Source: Marixanthomonas spongiae (GTDB taxonomy: Bacteria > Bacteroidota > Bacteroidia > Flavobacteriales > Flavobacteriaceae). Taken from it: a stretch of DNA of 64,000 bases. The notes beneath the pieces are model-generated. The model did not search any database. It was not told where the DNA came from and saw nothing but the letters and a program-made list of their open reading frames with translations. This document shows positions 1-9,900 of this stretch, in pieces. The position numbers and the translations under genes were made by a program. Within the stretch, counting starts at the first letter, position 1, and every line of letters starts with the position of its first letter. Location of the stretch: the NCBI RefSeq assembly GCF_003095375.1, contig NZ_QEHR01000001.1, positions 124,001 through 188,000 on the forward strand, read 5' to 3'.

Positions 1-810
1 GCTTACCACAGCAACGTAATTCTTGTAGATTGCTGGCACCAGGCTCTTAGGGAAAACGACCTTAAAAAAGAGTGGATTACCATGCTGCAAATGAACCGCG
101 AGCAAACACAGGAATTTTTACGCAATCCGGACGAGCAATTGGATTTAATCGTGCCAAGAGGTGGCGAACGTTTGATCCAGTTTGTAAAAGAACACGCCAA
201 ATGTGCGGTATTGGTGAGCGGAAGAGGAAATAACTTTCTCTATGTTCATAAAGATGCCGATTGGAAAAAAACGCTTGAAGTGATCGTCAACGCAAAGACC
301 GATAAAATTTCGGGCTGCAATGCACTTGATAAAGTATTGGTAGATAAAAACATACCAAATTACGAGGAAAAGCTTCAAGAATTGAAAAAAGTGCTGACCG
401 CTTCAGAAGTTAAGGTTATTGTAGATGAGGAAGTGAAAAAAACCTTGGATGATTGCGAAGTGATATTAGACAAAAATGTCTGGATGGAAGAGTTTCTGGC
501 ACTAAAGATTGCCATTGGGGCCGTTGACACCCTGGACGATGCCATTGAAATGATAAACCGTTACAGTGGTGGACATTCCAGTGCTATTTTAACCGAAGAT
601 AAAGAAATTGCCAAAAAGTTTATGGAGCACATAGACAGTGCGGCAGTCTATCACAACGCTTCTACCCGCTTTACCGATGGTGGACAAATGGGCGTAGGCG
701 CCGAGCTGGCCATCAGTACTGACAAATTGCACCACCGCGGGCCATTAGGACTCAAACAATTGGTGACCAACAAATATTATGTATTTGGCGATGGGCATGT
801 AAGAGTGTAA
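1..810 (+). CDS. proA: Gamma-glutamyl phosphate reductase (ProA), C-terminal part
   Basis: Cut by the left edge; the reading frame is open from base 1, so the visible first Met (base 82) is internal. The enzyme reduces gamma-glutamyl phosphate to glutamate-5-semialdehyde with NADPH, the second step of proline synthesis, in the cytoplasm. The piece carries the GGERLI segment, the catalytic Cys of the aldehyde dehydrogenase fold in SGCNALDK (codon 316-318), and the closing HHRGPLGLKQLVTNKYYV block with the terminal GDGHVR typical of ProA. About 270 residues of a roughly 400-residue family are present. An intrinsic terminator follows 24 bases after the stop, so this is the end of its transcript. 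The family assignment is firm; the upstream neighbour (often proB) cannot be seen. Confidence 0.95.
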   Translation, partial: AYHSNVILVDCWHQALRENDLKKEWITMLQMNREQTQEFLRNPDEQLDLIVPRGGERLIQFVKEHAKCAVLVSGRGNNFLYVHKDADWKKTLEVIVNAKTDKISGCNALDKVLVDKNIPNYEEKLQELKKVLTASEVKVIVDEEVKKTLDDCEVILDKNVWMEEFLALKIAIGAVDTLDDAIEMINRYSGGHSSAILTEDKEIAKKFMEHIDSAAVYHNASTRFTDGGQMGVGAELAISTDKLHHRGPLGLKQLVTNKYYVFGDGHVRV

Positions 811-833
811 AACACACATGAGACAGATTATTG

Positions 834-864
834 AAAGCCTCTTTTTTAAGGGGCTTTTTTTATT
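834..864 (+). terminator. Intrinsic terminator after proA
   Basis: AAAGCCTC at 834-841 pairs with GGGGCTTT at 850-857 (eight pairs, one G-T), and the 3' arm runs into a T tract. It separates proA from rpoD. Confidence 0.8.
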
Positions 865-1101
865 TGCATATTCTGTTATTTACTTTTTAGAATGAAATAA
901 AATTAAAACACACAAAGGAAATTCTTATTTCTATAAGAGCGTTTACTTTTTTTTGATGTACAAAATGAGCCTAAAATTTATAAATGTTGGCAATCAACAG
1001 ACAATGGCTTTAATTATTTTTTTAACTTTTCTGTAACATTTCTTCAAAACATTACGTACAACCATACAGAAAGTCTAAAAAGCAAACCTATTTAACAGCA
1101 C

Positions 1102-1965
1102 ATGAGACAGTTAAAAATAACAAAACAGGTTACCAATAGGGAAACCGCCTCGTTGGACAAATACCTTCAGGAAATTGGAAAGGTTGACCTAATCACTGCG
1201 GAACAAGAAGTGGAACTGGCCCAGCGCATAAAAGCAGGGGATCATTTAGCTTTGGAAAAACTTACCAAAGCCAATTTGCGTTTTGTGGTTTCGGTGGCAA
1301 AACAATATCAAAACCAAGGCTTGACCCTTCCCGATTTAATCAACGAAGGCAACCTGGGGCTGATCAAAGCTGCTAAACGTTTTGATGAAACCCGCGGCTT
1401 TAAGTTCATTTCCTATGCCGTTTGGTGGATACGGCAGTCCATCCTACAAGCTTTGGCAGAGCAGTCCCGTATCGTTCGCTTACCACTTAACAAAATTGGC
1501 AGCATCAATAAAATAAACAAAACATTTGCCTTTTTAGAACAAGCCAACCAGCGTCCCCCTTCGGCCGAAGAAATCGCCAAAGAGCTGGACATGACCATTA
1601 CCGATGTAAAAGAATCCCTTAAAAACAGCGGCCGCCACGTATCGATGGATGCACCCTTGATCGATGGGGAAGATTCCAACCTATACGACGTGGTACGAAG
1701 CGACGAATCGCCGCACCCAGACCGCTCTCTGTTGCACGAATCCCTTAGAACCGAAATAGAGCGCTCCCTAGAGACCTTAACGCCACGCGAGGCAGATGTC
1801 GTGCGCCTATATTTCGGACTGCAAGGCCAACACCCCATGACCTTGGAAGAAATAGGCGAAACCTTCGACCTTACCCGCGAACGCGTTCGGCAAATAAAAG
1901 AAAAGGCCATCCGGCGGTTAAAACAGACCTCCAGGAGCAAGATATTGAAAACCTATTTGGGATAA
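1102..1965 (+). CDS. rpoD: Primary RNA polymerase sigma factor (RpoD/SigA type)
   Basis: This is the housekeeping sigma factor that directs RNA polymerase to the -7/-33 promoters of Bacteroidota. At 287 residues it is far shorter than E. coli RpoD because it lacks region 1.1 and the non-conserved insert, which is normal for this phylum. In order it shows region 1.2 ([20 protein letters not shown]), region 2 with the 2.3/2.4 stretch [14 protein letters not shown], region 3, and region 4 with the helix-turn-helix [20 protein letters not shown]. It is a single-gene unit, with a terminator 50 bases downstream and 291 non-coding bases upstream. I found no clean TAnnTTTG box upstream, so its own promoter is unresolved. 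Product assignment is very firm. Confidence 0.97.
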   Translation: MRQLKITKQVTNRETASLDKYLQEIGKVDLITAEQEVELAQRIKAGDHLALEKLTKANLRFVVSVAKQYQNQGLTLPDLINEGNLGLIKAAKRFDETRGFKFISYAVWWIRQSILQALAEQSRIVRLPLNKIGSINKINKTFAFLEQANQRPPSAEEIAKELDMTITDVKESLKNSGRHVSMDAPLIDGEDSNLYDVVRSDESPHPDRSLLHESLRTEIERSLETLTPREADVVRLYFGLQGQHPMTLEEIGETFDLTRERVRQIKEKAIRRLKQTSRSKILKTYLG

Positions 1966-2016
1966 TAGTGCAGCACCGCTATTACATTTTTTTTTCAAAC
2001 AACAAATTATTGATTG

Positions 2017-2044
2017 ACCTCCAGCCCATAACTGGAGGTTTTTT
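2017..2044 (+). terminator. Intrinsic terminator after rpoD
   Basis: ACCTCCAG (2017-2024) and CTGGAGGT (2032-2039) form a perfect 8-bp stem, followed by a run of T to 2044. Confidence 0.9.
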
Positions 2045-2048
2045 ATGG

Positions 2049-2056
2049 TATATTTG
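2049..2056 (+). promoter_or_regulatory. -7 promoter box of the BLUF-rpe operon
   Basis: TATATTTG matches the Bacteroidota -7 consensus TAnnTTTG. It sits just after the rpoD terminator and 24 bases before the ATG at 2081. An in-frame ATG at 2045 lies upstream of this box and so would not be transcribed from it. No clear -33 TTG was found at the usual spacing. Confidence 0.55.
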
Positions 2057-2080
2057 AAAAACAACCTAACACCATCCAAG

Positions 2081-2479
2081 ATGAACCATACCATCTGTTA
2101 TTTAAGCAGTGCAGCAGGCAATTTGCCAGACCACGAGTTGAAACAACTTTTCAAAAAAACCCAGTCTCGCAACATCGACCAAGAAATAAGCGGGATTTTG
2201 CTCTTTTACTACGGAAATTTCCTTCAAGTCTTAGAAGGTGACAAAGACAGGCTGCACCCGCTGTTTGACATCATAAAAAAAGACAACCGCCATAAAAATA
2301 TCATTACGATTTTCAACAAACAAAATGAAGGCCGTACCTTTGCAGGGTACAAATCTGGTTTTAGCATCGTGAAAACAAGTAGCGATTTAAAAAACCTGAA
2401 CGTCTATTTAAACAATAACAAGGACAAAACCCCTTTATCGTCAAGTGTGTTGAGCCTTTTAGAACCTTTTTTAATTTAA
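2081..2479 (+). CDS. BLUF-domain blue-light photoreceptor, short form
   Basis: The protein is a BLUF (flavin-binding blue-light sensor) domain of about 95 residues with a short tail (132 residues in all) and no effector domain, so it probably acts on a partner protein. Visible flavin-site residues are Tyr7 (ICYLSSA), Asn31 and Gln49 (GNFLQVLEG), with the 18-residue Asn-Gln spacing seen in AppA. The strand that normally carries Trp and Met (FAGWHM in AppA) reads FAGYKSGF, so Tyr90 and Ser92 replace those two residues. The start at 2081 is preferred over 2045 because a -7 box lies between them and because the domain begins at MNHTICY. It is followed 3 bases later by rpe, suggesting one transcript. 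The BLUF assignment is firm; its signalling output is unknown. Confidence 0.88.
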   Translation: MNHTICYLSSAAGNLPDHELKQLFKKTQSRNIDQEISGILLFYYGNFLQVLEGDKDRLHPLFDIIKKDNRHKNIITIFNKQNEGRTFAGYKSGFSIVKTSSDLKNLNVYLNNNKDKTPLSSSVLSLLEPFLI

Positions 2480-2482
2480 ATT

Positions 2483-3145
2483 ATGAGCCAGCCCATTATT
2501 GCCCCTTCCATCCTCGCAGCAGATTTTGCCAACCTTAAAAAAGACATCGATGTAGTAAACAACAGCGAAGCCGGCTGGTTTCATTTAGATGTCATGGACG
2601 GTGTGTTCGTGCCCAACATTTCGTTTGGCATGCCCGTGATTGAAGCTATTTCGCGCCATGCCAAAAAACCATTGGATGTACATTTAATGATTGTCCAGCC
2701 CGAGCGGTACATAAAAGACTTTGCCTTATTGGGAACCAACACCTTAACAGTGCATTACGAAGCCTCCACACACTTGCACAGAACACTGCAAGCCATCAAG
2801 GCCGAAGGGATGCAAGCTGGTGTAGCACTGAACCCGCATACCAATGTTTCAGTTTTAAAAGACACCATCAAGGATATTGATTTGGTTTGCATGATGAGCG
2901 TAAACCCGGGGTTTGGCGGACAATCGTTTATTGAAAACACCTATGAAAAAGTACAAGAATTAAAACAGCTTATTTCAGAAAAGGGAGCTTCCACCAAGAT
3001 TGAAATTGATGGCGGGGTGACCAACAAAAACGCAAAACAACTGGTCAATGCCGGTGCCGATGTGCTCGTGGCTGGAAGCTATGTGTTTGGGTCTGAAAAC
3101 CCAATAGACACCATTGAAAATTTGGCAGCACTAACCCAGCAATAA
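2483..3145 (+). CDS. rpe: Ribulose-phosphate 3-epimerase
   Basis: This enzyme interconverts ribulose-5-phosphate and xylulose-5-phosphate in the pentose phosphate pathway. The 220 residues match the family length. Visible landmarks are the N-terminal APSILAADFANL, the metal-binding HLDVMDGVFVPN (His and Asp), DVHLMI, the NPGFGGQSF phosphate loop and the DGGVTNKN segment with the second catalytic Asp. Its start is 3 bases after the BLUF stop, so the two are likely co-transcribed; a light sensor ahead of rpe has no obvious metabolic link. Confidence 0.97.
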   Translation: MSQPIIAPSILAADFANLKKDIDVVNNSEAGWFHLDVMDGVFVPNISFGMPVIEAISRHAKKPLDVHLMIVQPERYIKDFALLGTNTLTVHYEASTHLHRTLQAIKAEGMQAGVALNPHTNVSVLKDTIKDIDLVCMMSVNPGFGGQSFIENTYEKVQELKQLISEKGASTKIEIDGGVTNKNAKQLVNAGADVLVAGSYVFGSENPIDTIENLAALTQQ

Positions 3146-3312
3146 AAAATTTACAAATACATTTCTAAACAACTTCTAAATCAAGTTCTTGTAGTTTCCT
3201 TTTTGTTTTTTTTATAACTTTATAAGCAACAGAATAACAAAATCCATCCATTGATTTTTCAAAAAAAGGTAGGGTTTTTTTAGGCAAGCCTGTTGTATTA
3301 AAAAGGAAAATC

Positions 3313-5598
3313 ATGAAAACAAAACTACTGATCAGCTTATTTTTATTTGCCTTAACCATTCAACTTCAAGCACAAACAGACCCGAACTGGACGTACATAC
3401 GTTCCGATAACACCGGGATTGGTGGCCAATTGCACTTCACCATTAAAGGGGATAACTTCAATAACGTTTGGACAGGCGGCTACACCTCTTCTTCAGATGA
3501 AGGAAGCTTGGTCCGCATTGCCACAAACGATACCGTTTATACCAACTGGGGGACCTATGCAGAAAATTATTTGCCAAACGGGCTCATATTCGATATCGAT
3601 TTTGACCATACGGGAGTAATCTGGGTAGGTACCGAAAAAGGCATCGCAACCTCTAGCGATGGATTGGATTGGCAACATTTCGATACCACAAACAGTCCTC
3701 TTTTGGCAGATCAAACCGAGGCCATGGCCATTGGCCTAAACAATGATCTTTGGGCCGTTACCACCAATGCCGATAATACGGTGAACGGAATAGGATTTTA
3801 CAACGGCATTCAATGGGAATATTACACCAGTGATAATTCCGGCCTTCCTGCAGCAACAAAATTCAATGATATTGCCATAGACGGAAACGATGTTAAGTGG
3901 ATTGCCTCAGAAAACGGGCTGATAAAATACGATGGTGTTGACTGGACAGCGTTTAATACTGCAAACAGCGGACTATCTTCAAACAATATTCGTGAAGTTG
4001 TCATTGACGATCAAGACAGGGTTTGGTCGCTCGTTGGTAATGCAGTGGATATTTTTGACGGAACAGACTGGACCCACATAACGAGCAGTGAATTACCTGT
4101 TTCAAATTTGAATGCAACTTCTATTGCAATCAGGGGGGATAAGATAATTTTAACCGAAGGAAGCAGTTCTAGGTCTTTGATTTTTGATGGAACCGATTGG
4201 ATAGCGGAAACCACAAACTTCACCATATTTGATTGTTACATTGATGCCGATGGTAATTACTGGATATCGGGCTCAGGAGTGGTCAGTAAATTTGATGGCA
4301 TCGAATGGACACGATATACACGAAACAATACAGGGTTACCAGATAATTTTAACGATGATATTTTCATTGATAGCCAAGGTCGTAGATGGTTTGCAAATGG
4401 CGGTGGTGGCATTCAGGTGTTCGACTGTCCAAACTGGGAAGTCTATGGTCCCAACAATGAAGGGCTATTCCCTAACCCACAACCGCACTATCAAACAACC
4501 ATTGGCACTTCCATTACTGAAGATGCAGATGGCGACATTTGGTTTACCTACGATGGAACCTCAGGATATGCCATACAAGTGCCAAACGGCAATTATAGCG
4601 ATTATGCTTCTTGGGTGATTTGGGATAACACTACCGCTCATCCCAATCTTCAACTTGTTCAAGAAGTAGAAGCTACAGACAATGGATTGGTTTTTTTAAG
4701 AACGTATTACGGAAATACTTTTATGTATGACAAAACTGCTGACACCTGGACGCAATGGGATTTATCAAATGGCCTAACGAGTAACCCAGATTGCATGACA
4801 GCCCGGTCTGGCGGAAAAATGTACTTGGGGCATTATCAAGGCATAGACATTTATGACAATGACACTTGGAGCAGAATGGATTTATCAACTGTAGGTATTG
4901 AACATGTGAACGATATTCAATTTGACAGCAATGATGTAATGTGGGTTGCTACTACATTGGGCCTTTGGAAATATGATGGTACCGATTGGACAAACTGGAA
5001 CACTACCAATAGCAACATTGCCGCTGACAACGTTAGGGCTATCGATATAGATGCGAATAACAATATTTACATAAGTGCGCACAATACACACACATATCCG
5101 TATTATGGAGGCATTTCATATTTTGAGGGGACCGGCAATACCTTTACAACCTTTTTAGCAGCAGATTCACCATTGGCACATAAACAAGTGGAAGACATTG
5201 CAGTGGATGAGTTTGGCAACATCTGGGCATTGACCCAAAGTGAAGGCTTCAGTATTTATAACCCCAATGGGATTAGCGGTTTTAAATGTATTGACAGAAC
5301 ATTGGAACGTACACTTGGAGTTTCAGGTTTTGCCCTGGAAATTTCAGAAAAAGGCATAAGCTACCCAAATCCTTTTACAAGCACCACAACTATTTCCTTT
5401 AACGTCAAAGACACCAAACCGGTCTCAATAAATATTTATGACGTGTTGGGAAGGAGAGTTAAACGCTTTGACCTTAAAAAACCCGTTATCGGCACGAATA
5501 ATTTTACGTTAGACCTATCTAATCAAAAAAGTGGTATTTATTTTTGTGAAATACTATCAAGCCAAAAGAGCAGTACTATAAAACTTCTAAAAAAATAG
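3313..5598 (+). CDS. Secreted beta-propeller protein with type IX secretion sorting domain
   Basis: The 761-residue protein starts with a Sec signal peptide (KTKLLISLFLFALTIQLQAQ). The body is made of repeated blades of about 40-60 residues following the pattern DG-x-DWT-x-(Y/F)-NT-x-NSGL with an ID-x(3)-N-x-W strand, as in two-component-regulator propeller repeats. The last about 80 residues form a C-terminal sorting domain of type A (SYPNPFTSTTTISFNV, DVLGRRV, SGIYF, ending IKLLKK). It is therefore expected to pass the outer membrane through the type IX system and be released or attached to the surface. No enzyme motif is visible; a role in binding is inference. It has a terminator behind it and no operon partner. 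Confidence 0.85.
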   Translation: MKTKLLISLFLFALTIQLQAQTDPNWTYIRSDNTGIGGQLHFTIKGDNFNNVWTGGYTSSSDEGSLVRIATNDTVYTNWGTYAENYLPNGLIFDIDFDHTGVIWVGTEKGIATSSDGLDWQHFDTTNSPLLADQTEAMAIGLNNDLWAVTTNADNTVNGIGFYNGIQWEYYTSDNSGLPAATKFNDIAIDGNDVKWIASENGLIKYDGVDWTAFNTANSGLSSNNIREVVIDDQDRVWSLVGNAVDIFDGTDWTHITSSELPVSNLNATSIAIRGDKIILTEGSSSRSLIFDGTDWIAETTNFTIFDCYIDADGNYWISGSGVVSKFDGIEWTRYTRNNTGLPDNFNDDIFIDSQGRRWFANGGGGIQVFDCPNWEVYGPNNEGLFPNPQPHYQTTIGTSITEDADGDIWFTYDGTSGYAIQVPNGNYSDYASWVIWDNTTAHPNLQLVQEVEATDNGLVFLRTYYGNTFMYDKTADTWTQWDLSNGLTSNPDCMTARSGGKMYLGHYQGIDIYDNDTWSRMDLSTVGIEHVNDIQFDSNDVMWVATTLGLWKYDGTDWTNWNTTNSNIAADNVRAIDIDANNNIYISAHNTHTYPYYGGISYFEGTGNTFTTFLAADSPLAHKQVEDIAVDEFGNIWALTQSEGFSIYNPNGISGFKCIDRTLERTLGVSGFALEISEKGISYPNPFTSTTTISFNVKDTKPVSINIYDVLGRRVKRFDLKKPVIGTNNFTLDLSNQKSGIYFCEILSSQKSSTIKLLKK

Positions 5599-5630
5599 GC
5601 GAAATCAGTATTTTGCTTATTTTTTAGAAT

Positions 5631-5663
5631 AAGCCTGTTTTGGGCAACCAAGCAGGCTTTTCT
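5631..5663 (+). terminator. Terminator after the propeller gene, overlapping the next promoter
   Basis: AAGCCTG (5631-5637) pairs with CAGGCTT (5653-5659), followed by a T-rich tail. The promoter for the next gene lies in the same bases. Confidence 0.75.
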
Positions 5664-5671
5664 TATCTTTG
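5640..5671 (+). promoter_or_regulatory. Promoter of the YpdA-type reductase gene
   Basis: A -33 TTG (5640-5642) and a -7 TATCTTTG (5664-5671) are separated by 21 bases, matching the Bacteroidota consensus. The -33 element is in the loop and the -7 element in the tail of the preceding terminator. Transcription would begin about 10 bases before the GTG at 5686. Confidence 0.7.
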
Positions 5672-5685
5672 CATAAAAACACCTT

Positions 5686-6681
5686 GTGATTACCGAAAAA
5701 GAAGTGCTCATCATCGGCGCGGGCCCTATTGGCATTGCCTGTGCTTTGGAATGTAAAAAACGAAATATCGATTATGTGGTGGTTGAAAAAGGCACCTTGA
5801 CCAACTCTCTTTACAATTATCCATTGAACATGACCTTTTTTTCCACTTCGGAAAAATTGGAGATCGATGGTATTCCGTTCATCAGCAACAACCCCAAGCC
5901 CACTCGCAATGAGGCCCTGGAATATTACCGGAGGGTCGCCACTTCCAACGAGCTGAACATTCATTTATACGAAACCATTACCGATGTTGAAAAACAAACC
6001 GATGGAACTTTTATTGTCATTTCAGAAAAAAACACCTTTGAAGTAAATAATATTATTGTCAGCACTGGTTTTTACGACATCCCAAAATTGTTGGGGGTAC
6101 CCGGGGAAGATTTACCGAAAGTTTCACACTATTACAAAGAAGCACACCCCTACGTTATGCAGAATACCATTGTTGTTGGGGCGAGCAACTCATCGGTCGA
6201 TGCCGCTTTGGAAATATGGCGCAAAGGCGGAAATGTCACTATGGTAATTAGAGGAGCAACCATTGGAGAACGTGTAAAATACTGGGTAAAACCCGATATT
6301 GAAAACCGCATTGCAGAAGGAAGCATCAAAGCATATTTCAATTCGGAAATCAAAACGATAAAACAACAAGAAGTTATCGTGGAAACGCCTGAAGGCACAA
6401 AAACCATTCCCAATGATTTTGTGGTGGCACTGACCGGCTACCGCCCCGATTTTAAATTCTTGGAAACCTTGGGTATCGAACTTTCAGATGAAGGTAACTA
6501 TTTCCCAAAATACAACCCCAAGACCATGGAAACCAACATCCCCAATTTGTATTTGGCCGGTGTTATTTGTGGTGGGATGGAAACCCACAAATGGTTTATT
6601 GAAAATTCAAGAATTCACGCTAAGGTTATTGCCAAGGACATTGCCACTAAACAGCGCAGGACAAAGGAACTAACGAAATAG
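5686..6681 (+). CDS. ypdA: YpdA-family FAD/NADPH oxidoreductase (bacillithiol disulfide reductase type)
   Basis: A 331-residue flavoprotein disulfide reductase-like protein. It has the FAD dinucleotide fold at the N-terminus (VLIIGAGPIGIACALEC), a second nucleotide fold in the middle (NTIVVGASNSSVDAALEIWRKG) and the closing NLYLAGVICGGMETHKWFIE block. This arrangement is that of YpdA/Bdr, which reduces bacillithiol disulfide with NADPH and lacks the CxxC of thioredoxin reductase. Bacillithiol use is known in parts of the Bacteroidota, so that role is plausible but not proven here. The start is GTG: a TAnnTTTG box lies just upstream and no ATG precedes the GAGPIG motif. Single-gene unit. Confidence 0.85.
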   Translation: MITEKEVLIIGAGPIGIACALECKKRNIDYVVVEKGTLTNSLYNYPLNMTFFSTSEKLEIDGIPFISNNPKPTRNEALEYYRRVATSNELNIHLYETITDVEKQTDGTFIVISEKNTFEVNNIIVSTGFYDIPKLLGVPGEDLPKVSHYYKEAHPYVMQNTIVVGASNSSVDAALEIWRKGGNVTMVIRGATIGERVKYWVKPDIENRIAEGSIKAYFNSEIKTIKQQEVIVETPEGTKTIPNDFVVALTGYRPDFKFLETLGIELSDEGNYFPKYNPKTMETNIPNLYLAGVICGGMETHKWFIENSRIHAKVIAKDIATKQRRTKELTK

Positions 6682-6950
6682 CTTACTAAAAAACACGTTG
6701 TTAACACGTTTTTATCGTAAAAAAGAGCCAATAACGCCCGTTGCCTGTTAATAAAAACCTGCTTTCAGTAGTATAAAATCGTTTTTTTTACAGCAAAAGT
6801 AGGACAGTCAACCTCACGGAAGCCCCAGTTTTAATGGTATTTAAACACTAAACCAACCTTTAAAGGGTTGATTATTAACGCTATAAACAAATGTTAAAAA
6901 ACCGATAAAAAATTTAACGTTTATTAAAGGCATAAAGCCCACAAATTAAA
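6682..6950. other. Intergenic region ahead of the SusC/SusD operon
   Basis: Together with the promoter that follows, about 300 bases are without a gene. A 17-base near-palindrome (6854-6870, CAACC...GGGTTG) could form a hairpin in the DNA upstream of the promoter and might be an operator. I see no leader peptide, riboswitch or RNA gene, and no regulator gene is adjacent. Confidence 0.4.
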
Positions 6951-6958
6951 TAGATTTG
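6951..6958 (+). promoter_or_regulatory. -7 promoter box of the susC-susD operon
   Basis: TAGATTTG fits TAnnTTTG and lies 26 bases upstream of the susC start. No TTG at the -33 spacing is obvious, which would fit an activated promoter, though that is inference. Confidence 0.55.
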
Positions 6959-6984
6959 TATCAAGCTTAACAAAAAATACACAT

Positions 6985-9900
6985 ATGAGACAAAAATTTA
7001 AAATTCTGTTAACGTTACTGTCTTTCGTAATGGTGCAAACGGTGTTTGCCCAAGAGAAACAAATTACGGGATCAGTACAAGATGCGTCTGGAGTTCCTTT
7101 ACTGGGAGTAAACATTTTAGTAAAGGGCACTTCGACCGGAACACAAACCGACTTTGATGGAAATTACACCATTGAAGCCTCGACAGGCGAAACCTTAGTA
7201 TTCAGTTACGTTGGGTACACGCCTAAAGAAGTCGTTGTGGGCGAAAGCAACACAATCGACGTCGTTCTTGAGCAAGGAGAAGCTCTTGAAACTGTAGTAG
7301 TTACTGCCCTTGGTATTTCAAGGGAAAAGAAATCCTTAGGGTATTCCACCCAACAGGTAGAAAGTGAAGAGTTGACCGAAACACGACCTTCAAACGCACT
7401 TAACTCATTATCGGGTAAAGTTGCAGGGGTTTCGATTTCTTCTCCTTCAGGTTCTTTGGGAGGTTCAACCCGTATCCTATTAAGGGGGCCTGGATCGATT
7501 ACCCAAGAAAACAAACCGCTTATTGTAGTGGACGGTATCCCATTGGATAACTCCAACTACAACTCCACTTCCACCCAAACTGGTGGCGGAGGCCGTGATT
7601 ATGGTGATGCCGCTTTTGACATCAACCCAGATGACGTTGAGAGCGTAAACGTGCTTAAAGGTGGTGCTGCAGCAGCACTTTATGGATCACGTGCACAAAA
7701 CGGGGTTATCTTGATTACCACAAAATCTGGTAAAGAAGGTAAAGCCGAAATTACAGTAAACTCTGGTGTTACTTTCGAAAGCGTAAACGTGCTTCCTAAA
7801 GTACAAAAGCTCTACGGAGGTGGTGGCGGTAATGCCGGTACTATTGAACAAGTAGGTTTTGATACCGCTGTGATTAATGGTACTACTTATAAGATCGCTG
7901 ACTTTGCCACTGATGAATCTTGGGGGCCTAAATATGACGGGCAACAAGTATTGCAGTGGGACAACTTCGATCCTGAGTTCCCGAACGATTACTTAAACCC
8001 AAGGGAATGGAAATACCCTGACTATGACAAAGAAGACTTTTTCAACACAGGTATTTCATTAAACAATGGTGTAGCTTTTAGCCAAGGAAGCGAAAACTCT
8101 AATATGCGTTTATCGGTTAACAACACACAAACTAAAGGTATTGTGCCGAACACGCAACTGGACAAAACAAGTATCAACTTCAACGGGATGTCACAATTAA
8201 CAGACCGATTAAAAGTTGATGCTGGGGTAAACTTTACCGTTACAGAAGGCTTTAACCGCCCGGCTATTGGTTATACTGGCGAAGGAGTTATACAGCAATT
8301 GTACCAATTCGGCCAGACCCAATTGGATTACGAACGCCTTAAAAAATACAAACTGCCAAACGGTCGTCAACGTACTTGGAACCGTACTGCATTCAATGAT
8401 CCAACACCACGATATACAGACAACCCGTATTGGACTCTTTATGAGAATACATCCGAAGATAAACGTAGCCGTTGGTATGGAAACTTAGGATTGCAGTACA
8501 ATATTACTGATGAGTTATATGTAGTAAGTAAAGTATATGCAGACACGTACAACCTACGTATCTCTGAACGTACAGCCATTGGATCGCAAGCGCCTTCCAG
8601 CTATTCTGAAAGCGATAGAAATTTTGAAGAAATCAACTACGAAGCGCGTTTACATTATGACAACAAATTCTTTGACGATAAATTGAGTTTGAACACCTTT
8701 GTGGGCACCAACCGTCGGGATAACGAATTCCATAGATTAAATGGAAATACCCGCGGGGGATTAGCCACTCCAGGTATCTACAACTTAAACAACTCCAATA
8801 ACGATGCTGCAGTGGATGATTTCGATTCAAGAAAACGCGTAAACAGTGTCTTTGGATCAGCATCTTTTGGTTGGGATAATTTTGCCTATCTTACTGTAAC
8901 AGGACGTAATGACTGGTCTTCTACCCTACCTGATGACAACAACAGTTATTTTTATCCATCGGCCAATGCCAGTTTAGTATTTTCTCAACTTATTGATGCC
9001 GATTGGTTGTCGTTTGGTAAATTAAGAGGTGGTCTTGCGCAAGTGAGTAGTGATACAGATCCATATAATTTAATAAATACTTTCTTTAGTGGTCCATCAT
9101 TTTTTAGTGTAATTCAGTTCCAAAACTCAGGTACAAAACTAAATCCTGAACTTAAACCCGAAATCAAAGATACGTGGGAAGTAGGTTTGGAGATGGCATT
9201 CTTTAAGAACAGGCTGAGCTTTGATCTTACCTATTACAATGAGCAAACCAGCGACTTGATTACACCGGTACAAATTGATCCGGGTGCTGGATATAATGGT
9301 ACTTTTACCAATGCCGGTAAACTGGAAAACAAAGGTATCGAAGCCTTGGTTAATATCACGCCATTGAAAAGTGAAGATTTCAGGTGGGATCTTACCTGGA
9401 ACTTCGCCAAAAACGAAAACGAATTGTTAGAGTTGATCGAAGGTGTTGAATCTTTGCAAATTGCACGCTTCCCATTTAACGGGGTTACCATAAATGGCGT
9501 TGTAGGAGAGCCTTATGGCGTTATTAGAGGGACCAACTTTGTATATGATGATGAAGGAAACAAAGTGGTAAGTGCTGAAGGAAGATATTTAGAAACTCCA
9601 GATGTGGAAAATCTTGGTTCTGTATTGCCAGACTTTAACATGGGCTTGAGAAACAGTTTTGAATACAAAGGTATTAGATTGAGTTTCTTGATCGATTGGC
9701 AAAAAGGCGGTAAATACCGTTCTTTAACCAACCTATGGGGGAACTATTCTGGTATTTTAGAATCTACTGTTACTAACAACAAACGCGAAGTAGGTACGGT
9801 ACTAGACGGCGTTACCGGTGATGTTACCTATAATGATGACGGTACCTATACCGTTACCAATACGGCACCAAACACCACCGTGATTCCTGCACAATTGGAA

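Noticed and set aside
2045-2080. Longer N-terminus for the BLUF protein
   Set aside because: The earlier ATG directly follows the terminator and precedes the -7 box at 2049-2056.
3165-3359. 64-residue minus-strand reading frame between rpe and the propeller gene
   Set aside because: It overlaps the signal peptide of the propeller gene on the other strand and has a Lys/Phe-rich composition typical of AT-rich non-coding DNA.
6854-6870. Riboswitch or leader structure before susC
   Set aside because: Only a 17-base near-palindrome is present, and it lies upstream of the -7 box, so it would not be transcribed from that promoter.
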